Part shown: in pieces, positions 6,105 to 12,537 of the stretch
Position numbering within the stretch: position 1 is the stretch's first letter
Layout of the letters: each line of letters starts with the position of its first letter
Source of the DNA: Pseudomonadota bacterium
GTDB lineage: Bacteria; Myxococcota_A; Polyangia; Polyangiales; Polyangiaceae
Reading direction: 5' to 3'
DNA: 12,537 nt
Assembly: GCA_003242355.1 (NCBI GenBank)
Contig: QGUH01000022.1
Span: forward strand, 1-12,537
Notes under the pieces: generated by a model
What the model saw: the letters and a program-made list of their open reading frames with translations, nothing else
Databases searched by the model: none
What the model was told of the DNA's origin: nothing
Position numbers and translations under genes: made by a program

Positions 6105-6992
6105 TCACACGGAGGCACCGCGCGAGCCCTCGTGCAGTGGGGTGGGCAGTCGTGGCGGCGCGTGGCGGCGCAGCGTGAGCGCGATCGGAAACAGCAGGAG
6201 CAGGCCGATCAGCGAGAACATCACGACCATGACGAGCGTGCTCGGGTCCGCGAAGTCCTGCGTCGCGACGACGATTGCCGCCGCGATGTTGCGTTGTGCG
6301 GCACCGAGCCCCATCACCGTGCGTCGATCGAAGCCGGGGCTCGCGAGCAGAGAGCCCATGGCGAAGGCGCCGACGACGAGAAGAATGGCCGCCAGGATCG
6401 CGCCGGTTCCGAACAGGTCGCGAAAGCTCGGCGCATGGAGCGCGAGCGTCGAGCCGACGAGAACCGCCAACGCAACGCTCGACAGGCTGCTCGCGATCGG
6501 TCGCACTCGGGCGCCGAGGCGCGGCAGCGTCGCGTCGAGGACGAAGCCGACCGCCAAGGGGACGAGCAAGGTGGTGAACAGGGGAACGGCGACTCCGATC
6601 GCGTCTACCGAGGCGCCCGCGACGACGAGCGGGAGCACCAGCGGCATGTAGACGACCGTCACGGGCACGAGCAGCACGAGCAGGGCTGCGCTCAGCCCGG
6701 TATCGGCTCGCGCCGCTTCCGTCAGCTTGAGCAAGAAGGGAGTGCCTGCCGCCGTGCCGACCAGCATCAGCCCGGCCGCGAGCGATGGCTCGAGCCGAAG
6801 CAGCCGGCAGAGCCCGAAAGCGAGAAGCGGAACGAGCACGAAGTTGGCCACGAGCGCGCGGAACACCCGGTGGGGATGCCGGAGCGGTCGAACGAGCTCC
6901 TTCACGCCGTAGCCGAGACCGATGGCGAGCATGCTCGCGATCGGAAAGACGAGCGTCGCGACGCGGAGCACGAGCTCGAGAACGCCTCTCAT
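6105..6992 (-). CDS. BASS/SLC10-type transporter (bile acid:sodium symporter family)
   Basis: This 295-residue protein is almost entirely membrane-embedded with eight to ten hydrophobic segments (about 8-30, 43-62, 71-88, 99-125, 132-152, 169-187, 196-216, 226-244 and 251-273). The block GLGAAQRNIAAAIVVA (228-243) matches the conserved crossing-helix motif with Arg-Asn seen in BASS transporters. VGTAAGTPFLLKLTEAARADTGLSAAL (78-104) matches the other conserved helix pair. The family imports organic anions such as bile acids, steroid sulfates or pantoate, usually with Na+. The substrate here is not determined, but the sulfatase gene 42 bp downstream suggests a sulfated organic anion. The start ATG at 6990-6992 has only a weak Shine-Dalgarno (GGGA). 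The promoter presumably lies in the 485-bp gap upstream. Confidence 0.85.
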   Translation of the reverse strand: MRGVLELVLRVATLVFPIASMLAIGLGYGVKELVRPLRHPHRVFRALVANFVLVPLLAFGLCRLLRLEPSLAAGLMLVGTAAGTPFLLKLTEAARADTGLSAALLVLLVPVTVVYMPLVLPLVVAGASVDAIGVAVPLFTTLLVPLAVGFVLDATLPRLGARVRPIASSLSSVALAVLVGSTLALHAPSFRDLFGTGAILAAILLVVGAFAMGSLLASPGFDRRTVMGLGAAQRNIAAAIVVATQDFADPSTLVMVVMFSLIGLLLLFPIALTLRRHAPPRLPTPLHEGSRGASV

Positions 6993-7477
6993 CGTCGCGT
7001 CCCGTGCCGCGGCGCACGCCGCAGGGCCGTCCTGCGTTTCCGGGGAGTGGTGGTCATCGATTCACGCTCTGCCGCGCGTCCTGCGCTGCAAACCGTCGTG
7101 CTTTCTCGACGTGGCTTCCTCCAGGTGGCCGACTCGCCCTTGCGATCGCTCGACAAGCACGCCCATGCGTCGGCCCTCACCGAACGCCGCGCGGACACGT
7201 CTTCGGCTGCAACGCGCATGCCCCCATCGGAACGTCGCTCCACGACGGTGCCCGCTGACTCGTGAACCGCTGGAGACCTTGCAGCAGCCCTTTCGTGGTC
7301 GCGTCAGGTTTGACGGGCTTCTGGCTGCCTTGCGGCGGACGCGGTCGCGTCAGGAGTCGTTGACGGATTCGGTCGCGTCCGGATGCGTTGTCGGGTTGAC
7401 GGCGGCCTTGCGGCGGACTCGATGGCCTCAGGAGTCGTTGACGGATTTCTGTCCGTCTTGCGGCGGTCGCGATCGCG
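6993..7477. other. 485-bp intergenic region with repeats, no convincing gene
   Basis: This stretch lies upstream of the BASS gene and downstream of the pirin stop, both on the minus strand. The part nearest BASS (about 6993-7290) is unique and should hold its promoter, though no clear -35/-10 pair was recognised. An 84-codon minus-strand frame (7243-6989) crosses it, but its composition is Arg/Ser-rich and it has no family resemblance, so it is not called. The rest (about 7298-7477) is a degenerate ~50-bp repeat array derived from the pirin 3' end. Confidence 0.7.
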
Positions 7478-7520
7478 TCAGGGATAGTTGACGGGCTCGT
7501 GGCCGTCTTGCGGCAAGGGG
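7298..7520 (-). repeat. ~50-bp degenerate tandem array built from the 3' end of the pirin gene
   Basis: The core TTGACGG recurs at 7310, 7360, 7396, 7438 and 7488, spaced 50, 36, 42 and 50 bp apart. Most units also have GCGTCAGGAGTCG before the core and TTGCGGCGG after it. The unit at about 7478-7520 is the coding end of the pirin gene (PQDGHEPVNYP and stop). The others are extra copies beyond the stop, for example one that would read PQDGQKSVNDS-stop. Because 50 is not a multiple of three, these copies are not coding extensions. One unit is truncated by about 14 bp. Confidence 0.85.
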
Positions 7521-8361
7521 ATGTACGCGGTTTCGCCCGGGATGCGGGGGAAGCGCAGATGACGCCAGTCGTCGGCTGCGCGCGCCAGGCGTTCCTGGGA
7601 GCTCGAGACGAAGTTCCAGAGTATGTGCCGTGGGCCTTCGAGCGGTGTGCCACCGAGCAGGAGCAGTCGCGTCGACTCCTGCGCGCGACACGGCACGGCG
7701 AGACCTGCGGGGAGGAAGGCGAGGACGCCCGAGTGAAGGCGCGTCGTGCCCACGGTGAGCGCACCCTCGACGACGAAGACGGCCCGCTCGGGATACTCGT
7801 CGGGAACGGCGAGCTCCGCGCCGGGGGGGAGCAGCGCCTCGACGTAGAACAACGGCGACGAGACGCGCACCGCGGAGCGCGCACCGAACAACGAGCCCGC
7901 GAGGATTCCCAGGTGGAGGTCGCTTCCCTGCCCCTTGCCCACGGCGCGGGCCCGCAGGGGTCGAAGCTCGGATCGCACTCCTCGAGGTCCCGCGGGAGGG
8001 CGACCCAGATCTGCACGCCGAACACTCGGCTCGCGGCCGCGCGCAGCCGCTCGGAATGCACTACGCCCCGACCAGCCGTCATCCAGTTCACCTCGCCCGG
8101 CAACAGGCGCTGGACCGAGCCGAGGCTGTCGCGGTGCAATCCTTCGCCCTCGAACAGGTACGTCAGCGTGGAGAGCCCGATGTGCGGATGCGGTAACACC
8201 GTGAACTCCCTTCCGGGCTCGACCGCCACGGGACCCATCTGATCGACGAACACGAACGGCCCCACCATCCGGCGCTGCCGCCGCGGAAGCGCGCGCCGCA
8301 CCGCGAGCCCACCCGGAAGCTCCGCCCGCCGCGCCTCCAACACGAGCTCGGGCTCAATCAC
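7478..8361 (-). pseudogene. Pirin-family bicupin protein, interrupted by a single-base frameshift
   Basis: The first frame (from 8361) gives an intact pirin N-terminal cupin with the metal-ligand motifs HPHIGLST (His58, His60) and GVVHSE (His102, Glu104). It reads correctly to CDPSFDP, about residue 135. After that the pirin C-terminal half (SDLHLGILAGSLFGARS, AVFVVEGALTVG, GPRHILWNFVSSS) continues in another frame to the stop at 7478-7480. One extra C in the CCCC run (GGGG at 7957-7960 on the plus strand) would join them as DP-LRARAV and give about 293 residues, the usual pirin length. The start is GTG at 8359-8361 behind a strong AGGTGA. Family members are Fe-binding proteins, and some have quercetinase activity. 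Because everything else is well conserved, either a very young mutation or a sequencing/assembly error in the homopolymer is likely. Confidence 0.88.
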
Positions 8362-8391
8362 GGTTCACCTCGCTCCGCATTCGCTTCGAGC

Positions 8392-8467
8392 CGCATGCGA
8401 ACGGTATACTCTCATGATGAGCGCCTCCAAGCCGGAAGGTGCCGTGGATGGCGGCGCGAGATTCCCC
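8392..8467 (+). pseudogene. Orphan promoter and 5' end resembling the Uma2 gene
   Basis: Starting at ATG 8417, the plus strand reads MSASKPEGAV, close to MTAPKLEGAV of the Uma2 protein. By eye about 28 of the first 32 bases agree, including an identical 15-bp block (GGAAGGTGCCGTGGA). Similarity also extends upstream: CGCATGC begins exactly 25 nt and a TATACT/TAAAGT hexamer exactly 12 nt before the ATG in both places. After about 8450 similarity fades, and the frame (56 codons to TGA at 8582-8584) no longer resembles Uma2 and runs into the end of the convergent lipoprotein gene. The simplest reading is a remnant of a deleted Uma2 paralogue. A small peptide gene is an alternative. Confidence 0.45.
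8405..8410 (+). promoter_or_regulatory. Possible -10 element for a leaderless transcript
   Basis: TATACT at 8405-8410 matches the bacterial -10 consensus at five of six positions. Its position would place transcription start at or next to the ATG at 8417, giving a leaderless mRNA. No good -35 was seen. The equivalent site before the Uma2 gene (TAAAGT, minus strand 1949-1944) is at the same distance, which supports a real element in both places. Confidence 0.35.
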
Positions 8468-8543
8468 AGACCGAGCCAATCGGTCGCGCGCCGCGGCAGT
8501 TGCTCGAATCACGAGATCGAGATTGGGCGTGGGCACCGCTTCG

Positions 8544-9626
8544 CTAGCGCTCGGTGTCGGACTGGGGCGTGCGAGCGAAGATGAGCGTGAAGGAGTTTTT
8601 CGTGGGGGAGTAGAGGACGACGTCGGAGGTGGGGCTCAGCGCGCGATAGGCGGAGAACCACGGGAGCGCGCGCCAGGTTTCGGTGTCTTTGACGAACTCG
8701 GGGACGATGAGATCGAGCTCGACGTAGGCGCCGCGCGTGACGGTGTCGAGGCGCGGTCCGAAGGACCAGTGCTCGCGTCCGAGGCGTGGCGCGATGTCGT
8801 TGTGGAGCGCGCCGCCGTACGCGACGATGAGCGGCGGCGCCGCGCCCGTTTTGGCGCGCCCGCGGCGTTCGAGGAGCGCTTCGATTTGCCGAGCGGTCGC
8901 GCGCGCGATCATCTCGAGCATGCGGTCGATGTCGTTCGGGCCGGCATTGGCGATGGTCTGGTACTCCTCGCACGTGGGAACGAGCGCGTGCGGCTCGATG
9001 CCGAGGGCTTTGGCACGGTGTCCGAGCTCCACGAACTCGCTCTGGTTCGTCGCGGCCTGCGCTTCGACGACGGGCTTTTGCCGCTCCGCCACCTCTTTCT
9101 CGACGGTGCCGCAGTTGCCGGCGGCGACCCAGAGCTCGATCACGAGATCGCTCGCTTTGCCCGCGAGCCGCGGCAACAGCTCGTTCATGAAGCGGGCAGT
9201 GCTCGACGCGACCGACGCCGACCCCTTCTGAGCGTGGGCCTCCCCGATGCCGAGCACGCGCGGCGAGGTCGCGAGCACCGCATCGAACGCCGCCGCTGCC
9301 GACTCGAAGCGTTGGCACCCGAGCGCACCGCAAGCGCGCACCGCGCTTCCCGCTGAATCCGATCCGCTGCTCGCCGAGCGCTCTGCGGTGGGCAGGGTGG
9401 CAGGGGGAACTGCTACACTGGAGTGCGGCGTGTTCGTTGCGGGCGCGCTCGGAACCGATTGCCCGCTCGCACGCCCCGCGCTTGGCGACGCAACGCTCGG
9501 CGCTGCGGCGGACGCCGGCGCACCGTCGCCCGACGTCGCGCTCCGCTCGGTGGTCGTCGGGGTGCAGCCGAGCAGGGCGAAGCCGAGCACGAACGGATGC
9601 AGGGAGCTGGCATCGAGGCGCTTCAT
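8544..9626 (-). CDS. Lipoprotein with Tiki/ChaN/TraB-superfamily-like domain
   Basis: Starting at ATG 9624-9626, the 360-residue product begins MKRLDASSLHPFVLGFALLGC, a short signal peptide with lipobox LLGC (Cys21), so it should be a lipid-anchored envelope protein. Residues 22-95 are an Ala/Ser/Pro/Thr-rich flexible linker. The folded part (about 97-352) contains VLGIGEAHAQKG (GEAH at 128-131), a following DLVIELW strand with Glu164, and PLIVAYGGALHND (GALH at 272-275). Two Gly-x-x-His motifs plus an acidic residue after the first are the hallmark of the Tiki superfamily (TIKI, TraB/PrgY, ChaN, erythromycin esterase), some of which are metal-dependent hydrolases. Membership is inferred from these motifs only. 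The frame stays open to 10205, but that would overlap the divergent macroglobulin gene, so the lipoprotein start is preferred. Shine-Dalgarno is poor. It is divergent from the macroglobulin lipoprotein across 226 bp. Confidence 0.75.
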   Translation of the reverse strand: MKRLDASSLHPFVLGFALLGCTPTTTERSATSGDGAPASAAAPSVASPSAGRASGQSVPSAPATNTPHSSVAVPPATLPTAERSASSGSDSAGSAVRACGALGCQRFESAAAAFDAVLATSPRVLGIGEAHAQKGSASVASSTARFMNELLPRLAGKASDLVIELWVAAGNCGTVEKEVAERQKPVVEAQAATNQSEFVELGHRAKALGIEPHALVPTCEEYQTIANAGPNDIDRMLEMIARATARQIEALLERRGRAKTGAAPPLIVAYGGALHNDIAPRLGREHWSFGPRLDTVTRGAYVELDLIVPEFVKDTETWRALPWFSAYRALSPTSDVVLYSPTKNSFTLIFARTPQSDTER

Positions 9627-9852
9627 CGGACGGAACACGGCAGCGCGATCAGACACCAACGCAGGCCACGAGTTCGCACCAAAGGCTCCATCGCCCCGAG
9701 AACGCGTTGCGGAACGGCCTTGGGCGCCGCCGACACCCGCGCACGTTTGGCGACGTAAGGCTCGAGAAAGATGGGAGGAAACGGCGTGCTGCCGCCGCGG
9801 CGAGCGTGATACGGTCGCCGCCACGGACCGAATCAGGTGTAGGTGTCGTCCG
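9627..9852. promoter_or_regulatory. 226-bp divergent promoter region between two lipoprotein genes
   Basis: The gap separates the starts of the Tiki-like lipoprotein (minus) and the macroglobulin-like lipoprotein (plus), so both promoters must lie here or in the flanking coding ends. AGGTG at 9841-9845 is a Shine-Dalgarno seven bases before the ATG at 9853. No confident -35/-10 pair or operator palindrome was recognised. Confidence 0.5.
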
Positions 9853-12537
9853 ATGGCATGGGTTTGGGATTCGGTCCCTCGCGCGTGGCCGAGGGCGCTG
9901 TGCCGGCCGGTCGTGCTGCTGGCGCTCGGCGTGGCGTGCTCCGACGCGAGCACGCCCGGGAGCATCGCGTTTCGGTACGGACCGCACGACCACGCGCGGG
10001 GGGAGCGCGCGTTCGTCGACGAGAACGGGGTGACCGCTGACATCGAAAGCGGCGTGCTCCGGGTCGAGGTGCCGATTGCCTCGAGCACCGGAAAGCCCGT
10101 CTCGGGAAAGCTCACGGTGCGCCTGCTCGGCGTGGACGGCAAAAACGAGGTGTCGCACGCCACGCTGGCGTACACGATTCCGGGGCGGGATCGGCACGTG
10201 TTCACGGCGATGCTCGCGCTGCCGGAATCCCTCGAGCGGCAAGACGAGCTCGTCGATTACGTGGTGCGCATCGAAGATGGCGCGCAAGGCGGGCTGCTTT
10301 TGACCCGCAGCCTCTGGCACCTCGCGCCGAAGCATCAGGTGGAGCTCGAGGGGCCCGCGCTCATCGAAGCGGGCAGCGCCGCGAAGTATCGGGTGCGCGC
10401 GACCGAGCTTCGGGCGCGGCGCCCCCTCGCGGGCCAAACGCTGGAGGTCGAAATCGCCCGGAAGAACGGCGACAAGCGCCTCGAATCCGTAACGACGGAC
10501 GAAACCGGCGTCGCGGTGGTGACCGTGAACGCCACCGAGCCCGGCCCCGTGGCGCTTACGGCGCGCACCCGCGCGTATGCAACGACCGCCGAAGTTTCCG
10601 CCGAGCCGACCGTCCGCGCTCCGGAAAAGCGGCTCTTGCTCACGACCGACAAGCCCATCTATCGGCCGGGCGAACGCGTGCACCTGCGGGTGCTCGGGCT
10701 TGCGCGCAAGGAGCGGACGCCGATCGCGAAGCAGCCGGTGCTGTTCGAGATCGCCGACGCGAAGGGCGACAAAGTCTACGAGCGCGCCATCGAGACCGAC
10801 GCGTACGGCGTCGCTGCGACCGAGTTTCGGATTGGCCCTGTCGTGACCCACGGCACGTACACCGCGACGGTGCGGAGCGGCGACCTGTCGACGCAGAAGA
10901 CCTTCGACGTATTCCCCTACGCACCGCCGCGGTTCGAGGTCGGCGTGAAGACGGACCGACCGTGGTACCGCCACGGCGACTCGGTGCGCGCGACGATCGA
11001 CGCGCGCACGCTTTTCGGCAAGCCGCTGCGCGCCGGCAAAGTGCGCGTGGAGGCGTCACTGCGCGACGGCCCCCTCTTTTCGCGAACCCTCGGGGAGCTC
11101 GACGCCGAGGGTCGCTATCAGCTCGTCGTTGCATTGCCGCGAGGCCGCGGTCCGCGTCCCTTTCCGCCGGACGACGAGGTCGCACGCCTGCGCGTGATCG
11201 TGAGCGACGTCACCGGGCACGAAGTGGAAGAGACCGTGACCTTCCCCGTGGTCCACGGATCGGTGCGGCTCACCGTGGTTCCCGAAGGCACCGAACTCGT
11301 GCCCGGCGTACGGAACGAGCTCTGGCTCTTCACCGCGGATCCGCTGGGCAATCCCGTGCCGGGCGTAGCCGTGAAGCTGAAGACGCCCGAAGGGGAAACG
11401 CTCGAGGCACGCACCGACGCGCACGGCCAGGCGACGGTCGCGTACACGCCGTCGCGGCGCACGGGAGAGCTCTCGTCCGAGGTCGTGACGCCGAGCGGAG
11501 AGACGCTCGAGCAACGGTTCTCGTTCGCGCAGCGCGCGGGCGGCGAGCCCGTGTTGGTGCGCACCGACAAGGCCGTGTACGAAGTGGGGGAGAGGGTCGA
11601 CGTCGAAATCGTCGCCAGCAGTGGCGCAAAGCACGTCCACGTCGACTGGTTGAACGAGGGCCAGGCCGTCGACATGCGGACGCTGAAGGTGGAGGAGGGC
11701 CGCGCGCGCTTCACCCGGCAGCTCGACGCCGCGCTCTCGGGCGACAACCGGATCGAGGCATCCATCGTCGCCGAAGACGGCACCGTCTCGCGCTTTGGGC
11801 GCACGATTTTCGTGCGCGCGCGCTCGGAGCTCCGCGTCGACGTCACGCCGAGGCGTCCGACCTACGCTCCGGGTGAGACGGCCCGCGTGAGCTTCCGCGT
11901 GACGGACGAGACGGGAGCGCCGCGCGCCGCCGCGTTGGGCGTGCACGTCGTGGATCGAGCCGTGGCCGGGCTCGTCGAGATGCAGCCCTGGCTGCTCCGC
12001 ACCCATTTCGAGCTCGACTCGGCGCTCGCGCGTCCCCGGTACGCGATTGCCGGAATGCACGCGGACCTCGCACGGCTTCTGTTCGTGGACACGCTGTCGG
12101 CGGATCCAGAAACGCAGGCCGCCGCACAGCGCCGGTCGCAAGGCGTGCTCGCGGCGCTCGATCGCGAGTCACTCCCCAGGGTGGAGCGCCGCAGTCACGT
12201 CGAGACCGAGAAGAAAGTCCGTGCCCGGCTCGACGCGCATTATCAGCGCGCCGCCGCGGAGCTCGCGGAGCCTCTCGGGCGCGGCGTGCAGGCGATCATC
12301 GACGCGCTCCATCGCGTCGGGTGCTCCCCGATTCGCTTTTGCGGCAAGTACCGGACGTTCGACACGGTGCTGCTCGCGCGCGCCCGGGAGAGCGTCCTTT
12401 TGGCGGACGCGTGGGGCAAGCCGTGGCAGATCGTGTCGATCTCGGTTCGCGAACGGACCAGTGTGGTGCGTCCAAAGGGTCCGGCGAGACCGGGGGGCAG
12501 GGAGGCGGCGGGACCAACACGGGTTTCACTGCCAAGC
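9853..12537 (+). CDS. Alpha-2-macroglobulin-like lipoprotein with MG domains (3' end missing)
   Basis: The frame runs without a stop from ATG 9853 to the right edge (895 codons), so the C-terminal part is missing. It begins with a signal peptide and probable lipobox (LALGVAC, Cys29), giving an anchored envelope lipoprotein. Macroglobulin beta-sandwich repeats follow. The hallmark TTDKPIYRPGERVHLRV (265-281) opens an MG2 domain that ends near VFPYAPPRFEV, and MG3-like KTDRPWYRHGDSVRATI starts at 366. An MG4-like stretch is at about 465-555, RTDKAVYEVGERVDVEI (570-586) opens another, and VTPRRPTYAPGETARVSFRV starts near 664 and ends in GVHVVDRAVAGL (696-707). The family traps proteases by a bait region and often a CxEQ thioester; neither is visible, and any thioester would lie beyond the edge. 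After 707 comes a helical segment (about 730-850) with Cys824/Cys830 and a DAWGKPW motif (852-858). Codon use changes after about 12440, so a late frameshift is possible. Confidence 0.86.
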   Translation, partial: MAWVWDSVPRAWPRALCRPVVLLALGVACSDASTPGSIAFRYGPHDHARGERAFVDENGVTADIESGVLRVEVPIASSTGKPVSGKLTVRLLGVDGKNEVSHATLAYTIPGRDRHVFTAMLALPESLERQDELVDYVVRIEDGAQGGLLLTRSLWHLAPKHQVELEGPALIEAGSAAKYRVRATELRARRPLAGQTLEVEIARKNGDKRLESVTTDETGVAVVTVNATEPGPVALTARTRAYATTAEVSAEPTVRAPEKRLLLTTDKPIYRPGERVHLRVLGLARKERTPIAKQPVLFEIADAKGDKVYERAIETDAYGVAATEFRIGPVVTHGTYTATVRSGDLSTQKTFDVFPYAPPRFEVGVKTDRPWYRHGDSVRATIDARTLFGKPLRAGKVRVEASLRDGPLFSRTLGELDAEGRYQLVVALPRGRGPRPFPPDDEVARLRVIVSDVTGHEVEETVTFPVVHGSVRLTVVPEGTELVPGVRNELWLFTADPLGNPVPGVAVKLKTPEGETLEARTDAHGQATVAYTPSRRTGELSSEVVTPSGETLEQRFSFAQRAGGEPVLVRTDKAVYEVGERVDVEIVASSGAKHVHVDWLNEGQAVDMRTLKVEEGRARFTRQLDAALSGDNRIEASIVAEDGTVSRFGRTIFVRARSELRVDVTPRRPTYAPGETARVSFRVTDETGAPRAAALGVHVVDRAVAGLVEMQPWLLRTHFELDSALARPRYAIAGMHADLARLLFVDTLSADPETQAAAQRRSQGVLAALDRESLPRVERRSHVETEKKVRARLDAHYQRAAAELAEPLGRGVQAIIDALHRVGCSPIRFCGKYRTFDTVLLARARESVLLADAWGKPWQIVSISVRERTSVVRPKGPARPGGREAAGPTRVSLPS

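Noticed and set aside
6989..7243. 84-codon minus-strand small protein upstream of the BASS gene
   Set aside because: Arg/Ser-rich composition, no recognisable motif, and overlap with the BASS start; not supportable as a gene.
8354..8536. 60-codon minus-strand frame upstream of pirin
   Set aside because: It overlaps the pirin start, has no family resemblance, and is opposite the Uma2-like remnant.
9627..10205. Extension of the Tiki-like lipoprotein to an upstream start
   Set aside because: It would overlap the first ~350 bases of the divergent macroglobulin gene and would bury the signal peptide and lipobox.

Overview
The window looks like chromosomal DNA of a high-GC bacterium, most likely Myxococcota (Polyangia-like). 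This is inference from gene content and style: a large alpha-2-macroglobulin-type lipoprotein, a Tiki/ChaN-like lipoprotein with a long Ala/Ser/Pro linker, a Uma2 nuclease-fold gene, and strong GC bias at third codon positions. No rRNA, tRNA, transposase, phage gene or CRISPR array was seen.

Layout. Positions 1-1019 hold the 3' part of a probable outer-membrane beta-barrel gene with a 34-residue repeat tract. It converges on a Uma2-family gene (1170-1937, minus), and a 145-bp tandem duplication covers the junction. A 774-bp divergent gap (1938-2711) contains an array of about twelve 28-bp repeats. Next is a plus-strand cluster: a short 6-phosphogluconate dehydrogenase (2718-3725) and two tandem MgtC/SapB-type membrane proteins (3744-4238 and 4238-4729), closely spaced and probably co-transcribed. 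Converging on it is a minus-strand pair, a BASS-type transporter (6992-6105) and a Cys-type sulfatase (6062-4737). Upstream, 6993-7477 is a non-coding stretch with ~50-bp repeats that are copies of the 3' end of the adjacent pirin gene (8361-7478), which itself carries a frameshift. Between pirin and the next gene lies what looks like an orphan promoter and 5' end of a second Uma2 gene. The right end has two divergent lipoprotein genes: a Tiki-superfamily-like protein (9626-8544) and an alpha-2-macroglobulin/MG2-domain protein that starts at 9853 and runs off the window.

How the genes may work together (inference). The BASS transporter and a sulfatase without a visible export signal could import sulfated organic anions and desulfate them in the cytoplasm. 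The two divergent lipoproteins would both sit in the envelope, one with protease-like motifs and one of the macroglobulin protease-trap type. The most unusual property of the window is the density of young tandem repeats. Five independent arrays or duplications lie in the first 7.5 kb, and two of them are built from the 3' ends of genes.
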